Assembly: GCF_029024305.1 (NCBI RefSeq)
Contig: NZ_CP118974.1
Span: forward strand, 1,829,069 to 1,893,068
Reading direction: 5' to 3'
Length of the DNA: 64,000 nt
Origin: Mammaliicoccus vitulinus
GTDB taxonomy: Bacteria > Bacillota > Bacilli > Staphylococcales > Staphylococcaceae
The translations under genes were made by a program, and so were the position numbers. Of this stretch, positions 27,294 through 37,148 are shown in pieces (within the stretch, counting starts at the first letter, position 1; the number at the start of each line of letters is the position of its first letter). The notes under the pieces were generated by a model. It was not told the DNA's origin. It did no database searches and was given only the letters and a program-made list of their open reading frames with translations.

Positions 27294-29262
27294 AGTATTT
27301 TTCAATATCTTCTTTTAATTTAGGTCCAAATGTTTTCGAATAGCTATTTGAGATATGGCCCTTATCCATATAAACAATAACATTTCCTATAATCGGTACA
27401 AACTTACCATTTTCTTTAAAGTATGGTGTATAGTCTATATATTTTGTGTTTGTAGGCTTTTCTTCAAGTTTATTCCATTTAGATACTTTAGGTAATCGTT
27501 GTTTTGCATTCATTTTTTTGATTGTTTCTTCTTCACCGAATTTGTCTAATGTCTCTGGAACATTAAATTCATAACGTGGATTATCTCTTATCGCCATTAT
27601 CGGTGTTTTTGTTGCTGTTATGTTATCAAATTGTTTAATCTGTAATGGATCTACTTTTCCTTTTACATCTGTACTGGAATCCGCTGTCGTAACAACTAAA
27701 TCTATGTCTTGTTTTTCAATTTCTTTGATTAAGTTTTTATTCCAATCTTCACAATCTTTATCACTATCTTGCGTTGTGAGTACACAACCACTCTTAGTCA
27801 TATTTAACACTCTATAATTGCCTTCTTTTGCAGCTGTTTGTAAAGCGCCAAGCCAATGTTGTGCATGAGAACTACCAACTAATGCTATCGTCTTATCATA
27901 ATTTTCCTTTTTGCCATATTCCCCCACTAAAACTTTTGATTCTCCAATTTTTTGGTGAACTTTGTCTTTAGATGAGTCTGGTGATTCATTTCTAATTTCC
28001 GAAAATTCTGGTATGACGTCCACATCATCTTTTACGTTGAGTTGTTTTTCTGCAGCCATTGCACCTGGGTAATCATTACTAAGCGCAACTTTTTCTTTCT
28101 CTAACGGATTATTAAACACTATGAAATATAATGCCATTACTGCAAATAAATTAATAGCTAATCCTATACCTAACTTTTTAAATGATATTTTATCAGAAGA
28201 TGCAGTTCGTATCGGTTTTTCGATATATTTAGTCATTAAATATGATAATAACCATGATAATAATATCATACCAACACCTATTACTAGTCCAGGTCTTTCA
28301 TTGTTGTGATATTGATAAAATGAAAGGATAACCCAATGCCACAAGTATAATCCAAAGGATAACCCACCAAATTTAACCATAAATGATGATCCTAAAAATT
28401 TCTTAACACCAAATTTAGTTTCATGATTTCCTGATACGAGAATAAATACTGCACACAGCATTGGCCATAATGCTATGTATCCAGGGAACATTGTTGATAC
28501 GTTGAAAATAATGCCCGTTAAAATTAAGCCAATGAGTCCAAGCCAACCTATAATACTAGCCATTAAACTCGTTATTTTAATTTTCGATAAATTAATTGCT
28601 AACAATCCGCCTAAAGAAAATTCCCAAACTCTTGTAAATGTATGGAAATATGCCCATGGTTGATTTACTTGTGTTAAATATATGGAATAGATCAAAGATA
28701 CAATAAATAAAGTACCTAAAAATAAATTCATGACATTAATAATTTTTAAATTTTGTTTCTTTTTAAATATGACAAATATTAAACTAAATAATAAGAACCA
28801 GATGATATAAAACTGTCCTTGTATAGACATAGCCCAGAAATGTTCTACGGGTGTTTTCATTTGATCTTTATTTAAGTAATCAGTGCTCGATAAAGCTAAT
28901 TGCCAATTTTGATAATAAAACAATGATGCTATCACTTCTTTTATCGTTTTACCTAATATGGATTGTGGTAATAAGAAAAAGCTCAATACAACCGTCGTGA
29001 GCAACACCGTTATAACTGAAGGAAACAATCGTTTTATTAAACCTTTAATATAAGGTAAGAATTTAAAAGAGCCTTCCTTATTATATTTGGAAATGATTGA
29101 TGTCGTTATGAGAAAGCCTGAGACTACGAAGAATACATCGACCCCTCCCGATACTTTCCCAAACCATATATGATAAATTGCTACTAACAGTGCAGCAACG
29201 ACCCTTAAACCTTCAATCTCTGGTCTGAATTTTCTTTCTATATTGATTGTCTTTGTCTGCAT
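27277..29262 (-). CDS. OatA-like membrane O-acetyltransferase with SGNH domain, copy 1
   Basis: A 661-aa protein with an acyltransferase-3 domain (about 1-380, ten or so membrane helices, starting RKFRPEIEGLRVVAALLVAIYH with the conserved His, then GGVDVFFVVSGFLIT). An extracytoplasmic SGNH hydrolase-type domain follows at about 440-661, with nucleophile Ser in ALVGSSHAQHWLGAL and the Asp/His pair in VYMDKGHISNSYSKTFGP. OatA-type enzymes move acetyl groups across the membrane and onto peptidoglycan or wall polymers. It has a near twin at 40584-42569. Its location beside teichoic-acid-type genes makes a wall polymer target plausible. It has an AAAAGGAG site and its own terminator. Confidence 0.88.
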   Translation of the reverse strand: MQTKTINIERKFRPEIEGLRVVAALLVAIYHIWFGKVSGGVDVFFVVSGFLITTSIISKYNKEGSFKFLPYIKGLIKRLFPSVITVLLTTVVLSFFLLPQSILGKTIKEVIASLFYYQNWQLALSSTDYLNKDQMKTPVEHFWAMSIQGQFYIIWFLLFSLIFVIFKKKQNLKIINVMNLFLGTLFIVSLIYSIYLTQVNQPWAYFHTFTRVWEFSLGGLLAINLSKIKITSLMASIIGWLGLIGLILTGIIFNVSTMFPGYIALWPMLCAVFILVSGNHETKFGVKKFLGSSFMVKFGGLSFGLYLWHWVILSFYQYHNNERPGLVIGVGMILLSWLLSYLMTKYIEKPIRTASSDKISFKKLGIGLAINLFAVMALYFIVFNNPLEKEKVALSNDYPGAMAAEKQLNVKDDVDVIPEFSEIRNESPDSSKDKVHQKIGESKVLVGEYGKKENYDKTIALVGSSHAQHWLGALQTAAKEGNYRVLNMTKSGCVLTTQDSDKDCEDWNKNLIKEIEKQDIDLVVTTADSSTDVKGKVDPLQIKQFDNITATKTPIMAIRDNPRYEFNVPETLDKFGEEETIKKMNAKQRLPKVSKWNKLEEKPTNTKYIDYTPYFKENGKFVPIIGNVIVYMDKGHISNSYSKTFGPKLKEDIEKYFKELN

Positions 29263-29407
29263 ATGAAAAACTCCTTTTAATATAATACAGATTTTAGTAT
29301 ATCTATCTAAATATTTATTAGAAAGATAAATATATGATATTTACAATATCTTAATACTCAATTAAAGAATCCCTAACAATTGAATTGTTAAGGATTCCTA
29401 TAATATA

Positions 29408-29446
29408 AAGAAAACTGCCAACAAAATATGAAAATTTGTCGACAGT
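29408..29446 (-). terminator. Terminator of the GT4/CDP-glycerol transferase pair
   Basis: On the minus strand the arms GACTGTCGACAAA and TTTGTTGGCAGT pair imperfectly around a 9-base loop and are followed by TTTTCTTT, just past the stop of the GT4 gene. Confidence 0.65.
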
Positions 29447-29459
29447 CTAAAGTATATTC

Positions 29460-30626
29460 CTATTGAATATACTGATTAATATTTTCAATGAATTGATGAT
29501 ATATAGCTTCACCATCAAATTGCATACTTCTTATTTGAGCTTGTTCAATCATTTTTTGTATTTCATCAGTATTATAATTTCCCATTATATATGCCAATTG
29601 ATTGCCATAATATTTTACATTTTGTTGTTCAATTAAATAGCCATTGCGTTCATTTTCTATTAAATATTCTGGACCATAACACCCTTTATAACTTACGACA
29701 ATATTGCTTTGGTACATTGCTTCTAAAATGACTAAGCCAAATCCTTCAACTTTTGAAGGAACTGCAGTGATTTTACTTTTGGCTAGTATTTTAGAAAGTT
29801 GATTTGTTGTTGGTTTTAATTCGATGAGATCGCTAATGCCATATTGTTGAATCATTTGGATATAGTTTTCTTTTTCTTGTCCATCCCCATATAATTCTAC
29901 ATGATATTGATTTTCCCTCATTGTTTCTTGTATATAGTTAATACTTTCAATTAACAAATCAAATCCTTTTTCTTGTTCAAAACGTCCAGCCGCCACAATA
30001 ACATTGTGCTTTTCAACATCATATTTAATTTCATTAAGTATATTTGGCACGATTATAACTTTTGTATGAGACAAACCATGTTGATAATCTTGCTGATCTT
30101 CGTTTGTTAATGTTGTAACTAAGTCTAGCTTATTATAAGTGCGCAAAATATCTTTTTGATATTGTTCATCATGGGCATGCAAATACATATGTTCCATACC
30201 AATTTTAAAAACATCATTAGGTGCATATTCAGCAATGAGTAAATTATAACTTGCACGAGTACCTACAATAATATCTGTATCAACATTATTTATCTCTCGA
30301 ACAATTTGTTTTTCTATATAGCTTGAAAATTGATGTAATCCTGGTTCAGATGGATGAATGATTTTCGGTTTAAGCATAGGCGTATATTTATTGATTCTAT
30401 TCATCAATATATTAGTTAATCCTTTAAATGTTTTATTATATTCAATTATCGATGTTATTTCAATTTTTTCATTCAAGTCAAAGTATGGTTTTTGTCTCGC
30501 TTTAAAAACTGAAATAATTTTTACAGGATGACCTTTTTCACTTAATATGTTCGCCAAATTTGAAATTGATTTCGTTGTACCGCCCATATGATATATATTG
30601 TGAACTAAAAATGTAAAAGACTTCAT
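29460..30626 (-). CDS. GT4-family glycosyltransferase
   Basis: A 388-aa soluble GT-B enzyme. It begins MKSFTFLVHNIYHMGGTTKSISN, has the donor-site strand VVAAGRFEQEKGFDLLIESI near residue 210, and the retaining-family E-x7-E motif in SKVEGFGLVILEAMYQ with both glutamates. It lies 14 bases after a CDP-glycerol phosphotransferase-type gene and probably shares its transcript, suggesting that it glycosylates the polyol-phosphate polymer or its linkage unit. Sugar unknown. GGGGATT precedes the start. Confidence 0.86.
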   Translation of the reverse strand: MKSFTFLVHNIYHMGGTTKSISNLANILSEKGHPVKIISVFKARQKPYFDLNEKIEITSIIEYNKTFKGLTNILMNRINKYTPMLKPKIIHPSEPGLHQFSSYIEKQIVREINNVDTDIIVGTRASYNLLIAEYAPNDVFKIGMEHMYLHAHDEQYQKDILRTYNKLDLVTTLTNEDQQDYQHGLSHTKVIIVPNILNEIKYDVEKHNVIVAAGRFEQEKGFDLLIESINYIQETMRENQYHVELYGDGQEKENYIQMIQQYGISDLIELKPTTNQLSKILAKSKITAVPSKVEGFGLVILEAMYQSNIVVSYKGCYGPEYLIENERNGYLIEQQNVKYYGNQLAYIMGNYNTDEIQKMIEQAQIRSMQFDGEAIYHQFIENINQYIQ

Positions 30627-30640
30627 AACAATCCCCTATT

Positions 30641-32314
30641 TCAGATCATAGCATCTTCTATCAGTTGAGTGATAGCTTCGTATGAATCATTATTTTTGTT
30701 GATATATTTATCATTAATCATATTATATTGATTATCCATTATAGCTTTGAATAAAAGCGCTTTTTCAAAGTATTGATTCTCGTTAATTAATTCATATACA
30801 TGTTTATATAGACCGCGATGATAATCATAATCTTTAAAGTCAGGTGTATATAAGTATACCTTTTTATCAATCGTTAATGCATCAAAAATAATAGAAGAAT
30901 AATCACTAATGACAATGTCAGATACTAATATAAGCTGCTGAGTTTCAAATTGGTTAATATCGATATCATTTTTATGTTTATTCGATTGATCTTCTTCATG
31001 ATATTTGTAGATGATATTATATTTAGACTTTATTTCTTCAGGAAATACTAGTAAAAAATCATTTTCTTTATTGTCTCTCCATGTAGGTGTATATAAAATC
31101 GTTTCTTTATCCTTATCTAAGTTTAACAGTTGTTTTATATGATCTACTTCATTCGTATTAGTTTGATATTCTAATAAATATTGATTTCTAGGATATCCAC
31201 ATGACACTATCTTAGTTTCATGCATTGGAAAAGCTGATTCAAACACATAATTGATTGATGCCACATCTGTAATAAAATAATCTTGCTTAATCAACTTATT
31301 GTATTTACGTGCTCTATAATTATAAATATCATTATTCTGTTTCGGTTCTTTACTATCTAAGAATAATCGTTTCAATGGTGTACCATGCCATAATTGTATA
31401 ATCGTACCATTAGGTTTAATATGATCTGGTAAATAACTTTCTAGTATCACGACGCTAGCTTTTTCTATCACGTCATTTATAGAAGCATGATCTGGTGAAA
31501 TAAAATGAGCACCTTTTTTATCCTTAGTAACGAAGTACACTGTGTATCTAGAATGATGTTCAGTTATATATTCAAACAAATATTTCGAATTACCTCTATA
31601 TCCAAAATCAAAACCTAAAAATACAATATAAGGCTTTAATTGTGATTTATCTTTTTCATAAATATTGATAGATTGCATTTGTTTTTGGATAGCTTTCTTA
31701 TTTAAATTTTGATAAGCACTTTTTGGTAATTTGAATTTTGTTTTCAACATAATCTTGTCTATCGTTCTTACATTATACGGTAAATTTATTTCTTTCGTAT
31801 CAAACACAGGTTTTATAGAGCTTAATATTGCCAATTTATTAATATAAAATTTCGACTCTGAATCAATGTTTTGTCCTTTGAAAGACTTCAAACACTGTGC
31901 ACTAGGTTTATTTTGATGATTAAAATTAAATACAACATGTGAATCTATTTTAATTTCATCTAAATAAATCAAAGCATTTAATGTAATATCGAAAATGTTT
32001 TCCCATTCAACGTTTGAAATTAGCCACTTTAAATCTTCTTTCCGAAAGATCATATTTGGTTGAAGCGTTATATTATTAAACCAGTCATTAACTGTTATAA
32101 ATGCCTTCCCCATATATCTACTATCATTTGTATAATAACCATTGTTCGTATAGTCAACTATAAAAGTATGGTCATCCAATGCTGTATGATTTACTGCTTC
32201 ATCTCTAACTTGAGTATTTTTATCTTTTAAAATAATATGACTCGCTTCACGACAATATGAATTTATAAAGCTTTTTAAATCCAATTGCTCATGAAAATCT
32301 ATAACTTTAATCAT
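30641..32314 (-). CDS. CDP-glycerol glycerophosphotransferase-family protein (TagF/TarF-like), 557 aa
   Basis: A 557-aa enzyme with a poorly conserved N-terminal half (about 1-200) and a Glyphos_transf catalytic domain. Key motifs are YIVFLGFDFGYRGNSKYLFE at the domain start, IIQLWHGTPLKRLFLDS (catalytic His), CGYPRNQYL, ILYTPTWRDN, and SDIVISDYSSIIFDALT, which binds the CDP-polyol. Such enzymes add glycerol-phosphate or ribitol-phosphate units to wall teichoic acid at the inner membrane face. With tarD in the window, CDP-glycerol is the likely donor. It is divergent from a TarS-like glycosyltransferase and has a GAGGTG ribosome site. Confidence 0.87.
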   Translation of the reverse strand: MIKVIDFHEQLDLKSFINSYCREASHIILKDKNTQVRDEAVNHTALDDHTFIVDYTNNGYYTNDSRYMGKAFITVNDWFNNITLQPNMIFRKEDLKWLISNVEWENIFDITLNALIYLDEIKIDSHVVFNFNHQNKPSAQCLKSFKGQNIDSESKFYINKLAILSSIKPVFDTKEINLPYNVRTIDKIMLKTKFKLPKSAYQNLNKKAIQKQMQSINIYEKDKSQLKPYIVFLGFDFGYRGNSKYLFEYITEHHSRYTVYFVTKDKKGAHFISPDHASINDVIEKASVVILESYLPDHIKPNGTIIQLWHGTPLKRLFLDSKEPKQNNDIYNYRARKYNKLIKQDYFITDVASINYVFESAFPMHETKIVSCGYPRNQYLLEYQTNTNEVDHIKQLLNLDKDKETILYTPTWRDNKENDFLLVFPEEIKSKYNIIYKYHEEDQSNKHKNDIDINQFETQQLILVSDIVISDYSSIIFDALTIDKKVYLYTPDFKDYDYHRGLYKHVYELINENQYFEKALLFKAIMDNQYNMINDKYINKNNDSYEAITQLIEDAMI

Positions 32315-32350
32315 TTTACACCTCGTATATCATTAAATTAATACAATAAA

Positions 32351-32379
32351 TTGACTTCATTAACTATACATATTACATT
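32351..32379 (+). promoter_or_regulatory. Promoter of the TarS-like gene
   Basis: TTGACT (32351-32356) and TACATT (32374-32379) are 17 bases apart. The -10 lies in the first arm of a perfect inverted repeat, which could be an operator. Confidence 0.45.
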
Positions 32380-32396
32380 ATATTAATAATGTAATA
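32371..32396. repeat. Perfect 11-bp inverted repeat in a divergent promoter region
   Basis: TATTACATTAT and ATAATGTAATA are exact reverse complements separated by ATTA. The palindrome overlaps the predicted -10 of the rightward gene and lies about 57 bases upstream of the leftward start. It is either an operator or a leader hairpin; there is no T run, so it is not a terminator. Confidence 0.6.
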
Positions 32397-32454
32397 TGAA
32401 ATCTCTGTATTATATTTAAATCCTCAAATTTTTAGAAACGAATGGAGTTTACTT

Positions 32455-33882
32455 ATGTTATTTAAAAGCAAAAAGCTTTTTTCAATTATTATTACTTCTT
32501 ACAATAATGAAGATAAAATTGAACGCGCTATTGATTCTATCTTAAATCAATCGTTAGATTCAAGAAATTATGAAATTATTGTTGTTGATGATAGTTCCAC
32601 AGACAACACACAAAATTTAGTTAATAAATACGATTCAAAAAACATTAAACTCATAGTATTAGACCAAAATTCTGGCGGCCCTTCTAAACCAAGAAACACT
32701 GGTATAAAAGAAGCTGCTGGTAAATACGTATATTTTTTAGATGCTGATGACTATTTAGCACCCGGTATATTAGATAGGATTGCTAATGATGATGAGCTTC
32801 TTAAATCAGATATGATTATAGGCAGAACAATACGTAGAAATGATAATTCATTAACTGTTCACGCAAGATTTATGAGTAATGAGAATCGTTATAATTATAA
32901 CATTAACGAGGTTCCCTATATTTATAATCACTTTGGTCCGCCATCTAAATTTATGAAACTTACGATTATTCAAAAAAATAATATAATATTTCCAGAAGAT
33001 TTGCATTTCGGCGAAGATAAATTGTTTTTTACAAAGCTCAGTCAATTTATAACTAAAGTTTCTACAATCACTGATGATAGCTCATTTATAGATAGAACAA
33101 CTTCTAATCAATCCTTAACAAAATCAATTAATTTCTATAAAAAAAGAGAATCTGATTTACAAATTATTGATTACTTATTAGATCAAGAAGTAAATGAAAA
33201 AAACATAAAACTATTAAATAGATTTTTAGAATTTGATTTACTTAAAAGTTGTAATAGTTTTGTGTTTTTGAATAGTGAAAAAACAGAGCAAATAAATTAT
33301 TTCAATCAAATTAGCGATGTCTTCAATAATCAACTCATCAAAGATAAAGTAATTAATCATATTAGTAGTGAATACAAAGATGCTATTCAATATATTCAAA
33401 ATAATGATTTTGAAACATTTATATCTTTCTTCACTTGGTTAAAAAAAGGATCTAAAATAATTGATAATCAACAAAACGAAATAAAATTAACTGATATGAA
33501 ATACAAATATTCTATACCTTTTCAACAAACAAATTTACTGAATCTTGTAGAATCCAAGAACGAAATAAAGATTCAAGTTAGTATTTATGGCGTTGAAAAA
33601 GAATCCATTCTCAATTTATCTATCATGTCTAGAAACGATTATAAAGAAGATATTGTCATTGATGATTTTGAAATCACTGATAATATTATGACTATTTCTA
33701 TACCGAAAGATAAAATTAATGAGAAAAAAGCAGCCATTTATAATTGTATTATTGTTTATGAAGGCTTTAAACATTTAAATATTAAGTATGGTTATGATAA
33801 AAAGACCAACTTAAAAGATAAAAACGGTGTGTTTTATCCTACTATTAATGGTAATTTATCTTTAAAATTAACCAATAAATAA
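32455..33882 (+). CDS. TarS-like GT2 glycosyltransferase (wall teichoic acid glycosylation)
   Basis: A 475-aa protein with an N-terminal GT-A domain very like TarS/TarP: KLFSIIITSYNNEDKIERAI, IIVVDDSSTDNT, the characteristic LDQNSGGPSKPRNTGIK, the metal-binding YFLDADDYLAPG, and IFPEDLHFGEDKLFFTKLSQF with the catalytic-base-type Glu-Asp. The remaining 230 residues would form linker and C-terminal modules, shorter than in TarS (573 aa). TarS family enzymes add beta-GlcNAc to poly-ribitol or poly-glycerol phosphate. It is the only rightward gene in this part of the cluster and ends at a bidirectional terminator. The sugar is inferred, not shown. Confidence 0.82.
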   Translation: MLFKSKKLFSIIITSYNNEDKIERAIDSILNQSLDSRNYEIIVVDDSSTDNTQNLVNKYDSKNIKLIVLDQNSGGPSKPRNTGIKEAAGKYVYFLDADDYLAPGILDRIANDDELLKSDMIIGRTIRRNDNSLTVHARFMSNENRYNYNINEVPYIYNHFGPPSKFMKLTIIQKNNIIFPEDLHFGEDKLFFTKLSQFITKVSTITDDSSFIDRTTSNQSLTKSINFYKKRESDLQIIDYLLDQEVNEKNIKLLNRFLEFDLLKSCNSFVFLNSEKTEQINYFNQISDVFNNQLIKDKVINHISSEYKDAIQYIQNNDFETFISFFTWLKKGSKIIDNQQNEIKLTDMKYKYSIPFQQTNLLNLVESKNEIKIQVSIYGVEKESILNLSIMSRNDYKEDIVIDDFEITDNIMTISIPKDKINEKKAAIYNCIIVYEGFKHLNIKYGYDKKTNLKDKNGVFYPTINGNLSLKLTNK

Positions 33883-33892
33883 ATTTTAATTT

Positions 33893-33941
33893 AAGAGAGC
33901 AGAAAAGACTCTAGTAATTACAGAGTCTTTTCTGCTCTTTA
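33893..33941. terminator. Bidirectional terminator between convergent genes
   Basis: The 16-base perfect stem GAGCAGAAAAGACTCT / AGAGTCTTTTCTGCTC with a 9-base loop lies between the TarS-like gene and the convergent 1065-aa polymerase gene. Confidence 0.88.
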
Positions 33942-33948
33942 TTATGCC

Positions 33949-36900
33949 TTAAAATATTTTTTCAACTATGCGTTTTGCTGCATTACCTTTTTCAAATGAA
34001 CAGAATTTTTCATAAAAGTCTTTGTATTTATTTTTATAATTTTCATTAACCTCTTCAATGCTTTGAATAGCCTCAATAAGTGAATCATTATCTTTCAATA
34101 ATGGACCTGGCGCTTCATCTTCAAAGTTCATGTAGAATCCTCTTAAATTATCTTTATAATGTTCTAAATCATAAGTGAAGAATAACAATGGTTTCTTAGT
34201 ATTAGCATAGTCAAACATTACTGATGAATAATCTGTAATGCATATATCACTAATGAGATACAAATCGCTAATATCTTCATAACTTGCAACATTATAAATA
34301 AAGTCTTCTAAAGATTTATCAATAATAATTTTATTGCTAATTATAATATGAGGTCTTAAAAGTAAAACATATTCTTCTCCAAGTTTTTCTTTCATTTGAT
34401 GTAAGTTTAATTTTAAGTTAATTAAATGTTTTTTAGCTGAAGAGACTTCATCATCCCTAAATGTAGGTGCATATAATATAACCTTTTTATCTTTAGGAAT
34501 TGATAGTTTTCGTTTAATAATATTTTGCTTATTCTCTATTTCGCTCTCATTTTGATAAAATACATCGTTACGAGGATAACCAACCTCTAACATTTCTTTG
34601 TCATATTTAAACGCAGATTTAAAGCAATTTGTAGCATATGGACTTGGTGAAACTAAATAGTCCCATTTTGAAACAGAATTGTTAATACGATCAATATATC
34701 CTTCATCTCTACCTTTAAAATCATCTACATCATTCAACATTTTTTTCAAAGGCGTACCATGCCAAGTTTGAATATAAACAGTATTCTTTTTCTTCTCGAT
34801 ATAATGAGGGAAATTCTGATTATTAATCCAATATTTAGCAATTGATAGATATTTATAATAACTTGGACTTAACCTTTTAACCGTTATTACATTTTCATCG
34901 TCAAATGGATATATTTTGTTTGAAACCCATACTATTTTATACCCTTTATCCAATTCTTTTATTTGGTCATATATCATTTTTGGACTGTCTGTAACTTGTT
35001 TTCCTAAATTGCTTTCAATCACAATTAATTTCTCATCAATTTTGGCGAATTTAACTAATAGCTTATTCATATATGACATTGTATCAAAATATTTCTTATG
35101 TCTTCTAAATCGCTTAAAAACATGTTGAGACAGGATATCATATTTCAAAGTATCTTTTATAAAATTCCTTCTTTTAAAATCTTTTGCAGCTTGATAAATT
35201 CGTTTTGAATTCTCAGTATCTTTGTACTCTATAAAGTTGTTCGCTTTATTAATAATCGATTGTTCGTTTTTAAACCCATTATCTACGTAGTTATGAGTTG
35301 CTTCCAGTACAGATGGAACATTATCTATAATTTTACCTGGTAATTCTCTATCTATATCTATGTGTGAAGGTAAATTGCCAATAAATCTATCCCTATCAAA
35401 TTGATAATAAATAACAGGCTTTTCTAAGAAACTAAAATCAAATGCAACACTAGAATAATCTGTAATCATCAATTTACTTTCTTTAATTAGGAACTGAACA
35501 TCAACTTCCCCTTGTCTAATCACTTTTATATATTCTGGGATATCAAAATATTCGATAAAGGCTTGCATATTAGGATGCAAACAGAAAATAACTTCTACAT
35601 TCTTAGTTTGAACAATTTCTTTCCATTCCGGATTATTTAATAAATCATTATAATTTTGTAAATAATCTGATTCTAATAAACTATTAATATTTGTAATCCA
35701 ATCACGCCAAGTTGGGATAATTAAAATTTGATTCTTTTCTTCTACATTATTTTTAAATAGTTCATCAAATCTGGATAGACCTGTTACTTTAGCTTGATAA
35801 TCATCAAACAATAAGTCTCTATTAACAATTTGTTTTTCTCGTTTTGAACTTGTGATAAACATGTCTACATTAAAGTCTTTAAGTTGTTTACCATTAATTT
35901 GAGTTAAGTTTTTAGTACCTAACACACCATGCTGTAAGAAAACACGTTTAGCTCTTATTTTCTTGACATAACTTGCTTCGTGACTTGGGAAAAGTAATTC
36001 TGTATGATGTGTACTACAAATTACGTCAGCTTTAATCATTAATTCAAAGTGTTCTTTAGATTTAAAATAAATAACATTGCCGAATGGTTCTACTTTTTTT
36101 CTTTCATCAGAGTTGCGATCTATGACATAATAAACTTCTTCCTCAGGGTGTTCCATTCTCATATATTTAAAGAAATGATATCCATTATCTTGAGCTTTAT
36201 ACGACTTTTCACCTACTACCCATACTTTATTCTTATTTAAATTATTCTTAATTAAAGTAGGATAATCATGCATTAATTTTTTATAGGCTTCATAATCTTC
36301 TTTAGCATATTCATTAATTCTGAATGATAAGTTTCTACCTTTCATTGTGAAATACGGAACGGCAGTCTTAACTGAATGATTTACATCTATAGATACTTCA
36401 CCTTTAGCAAATCTTTCTACCATAATTCTCGGATTTCCTAATTTAACCTCAATGATGTTTTTAAACTCTTTAACTTTAATATTTAAAAAGATATCTATAA
36501 TATCTTCGGAATCAAATTCATCTTTTAAAAATTGTTTTAATTCCTCTATAATATCAACTTCAAAATCATAACTTATTGAATTTAATGATTTATACACATT
36601 AAATATTATCGGTTCTAAAGGTATCTCTATAAATTTCTCACTTAACCTTGAAGTAATTATTATATTGGCATACTCAAGGGTAGAATTTTGAATTGAAAAC
36701 TTACCTTTTAAAAATGCCTGTTTATTATTTATTATAATTTTATCTATATGTCTTCTAGCGAAATATGTTGAAACTGGTAGTTGTGGTTTTAATGTGAATT
36801 GGATAATGCCATTTTTAGTTAAATATGGCGTAATTGTTGCTTCATCATTTATAATCGTTTCGAAATTTTGTATGTCGTACTTATACTTTTTAACATTTAC

Positions 36901-37146
36901 TTTTTGTATAGATTGAGTTATACCATCTGATTTCTCAAGTAGAAAGAAAATTGTTTCTCTATCATACTGTGAAAATGTTTCTAAAACTTCGCTTAAGTTT
37001 ATTTTAAATTGATTTTTGACATTCGTTTGAGTAAAACTTAATTCATCAAATTCATTTTTTATATAAACATTTACAATATTATCAATAGTCTGATCGAACT
37101 CAAATACTAATAATTCATTTTCTTGATAGATATTTAATATTTTCAT
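33949..37146 (-). CDS. Tandem two-domain CDP-glycerol/polyol phosphotransferase, 1065 aa
   Basis: This very long protein contains two Glyphos_transf-type catalytic domains in series after an N-terminal 280-residue beta-rich region. Domain 1 (about 300-640) has KVWVVGEKSYKAQDNGYHFFK, an atypical RVFLQHGVLGTKN (HGV instead of HGT), IIPTWRDW, FCLHPNM and SKLMITDYSSVAFDFSF. Domain 2 (about 690-1060) has VYIQTWHGTPLKKML, VGYPRNDVFY, ILYAPTFRDD and SDICITDYSSVMFDYANT. Two active sites suggest a primase-plus-polymerase or alternating-unit enzyme for a polyol-phosphate chain. It starts 2 bases after the 494-aa family member and shares its transcript. Which polyol is used is not readable. Confidence 0.87.
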   Translation of the reverse strand: MKILNIYQENELLVFEFDQTIDNIVNVYIKNEFDELSFTQTNVKNQFKINLSEVLETFSQYDRETIFFLLEKSDGITQSIQKVNVKKYKYDIQNFETIINDEATITPYLTKNGIIQFTLKPQLPVSTYFARRHIDKIIINNKQAFLKGKFSIQNSTLEYANIIITSRLSEKFIEIPLEPIIFNVYKSLNSISYDFEVDIIEELKQFLKDEFDSEDIIDIFLNIKVKEFKNIIEVKLGNPRIMVERFAKGEVSIDVNHSVKTAVPYFTMKGRNLSFRINEYAKEDYEAYKKLMHDYPTLIKNNLNKNKVWVVGEKSYKAQDNGYHFFKYMRMEHPEEEVYYVIDRNSDERKKVEPFGNVIYFKSKEHFELMIKADVICSTHHTELLFPSHEASYVKKIRAKRVFLQHGVLGTKNLTQINGKQLKDFNVDMFITSSKREKQIVNRDLLFDDYQAKVTGLSRFDELFKNNVEEKNQILIIPTWRDWITNINSLLESDYLQNYNDLLNNPEWKEIVQTKNVEVIFCLHPNMQAFIEYFDIPEYIKVIRQGEVDVQFLIKESKLMITDYSSVAFDFSFLEKPVIYYQFDRDRFIGNLPSHIDIDRELPGKIIDNVPSVLEATHNYVDNGFKNEQSIINKANNFIEYKDTENSKRIYQAAKDFKRRNFIKDTLKYDILSQHVFKRFRRHKKYFDTMSYMNKLLVKFAKIDEKLIVIESNLGKQVTDSPKMIYDQIKELDKGYKIVWVSNKIYPFDDENVITVKRLSPSYYKYLSIAKYWINNQNFPHYIEKKKNTVYIQTWHGTPLKKMLNDVDDFKGRDEGYIDRINNSVSKWDYLVSPSPYATNCFKSAFKYDKEMLEVGYPRNDVFYQNESEIENKQNIIKRKLSIPKDKKVILYAPTFRDDEVSSAKKHLINLKLNLHQMKEKLGEEYVLLLRPHIIISNKIIIDKSLEDFIYNVASYEDISDLYLISDICITDYSSVMFDYANTKKPLLFFTYDLEHYKDNLRGFYMNFEDEAPGPLLKDNDSLIEAIQSIEEVNENYKNKYKDFYEKFCSFEKGNAAKRIVEKIF

Positions 37147-37148
37147 TT

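Noticed and set aside
29365..29399. Inverted repeat AATCCCTAACAA / TTGTTAAGGATT between the OatA-like and GT4 genes
   Set aside because: It has no T run on either strand, and a better terminator lies next to it at 29408-29446. It may be structural, but I cannot assign a role.
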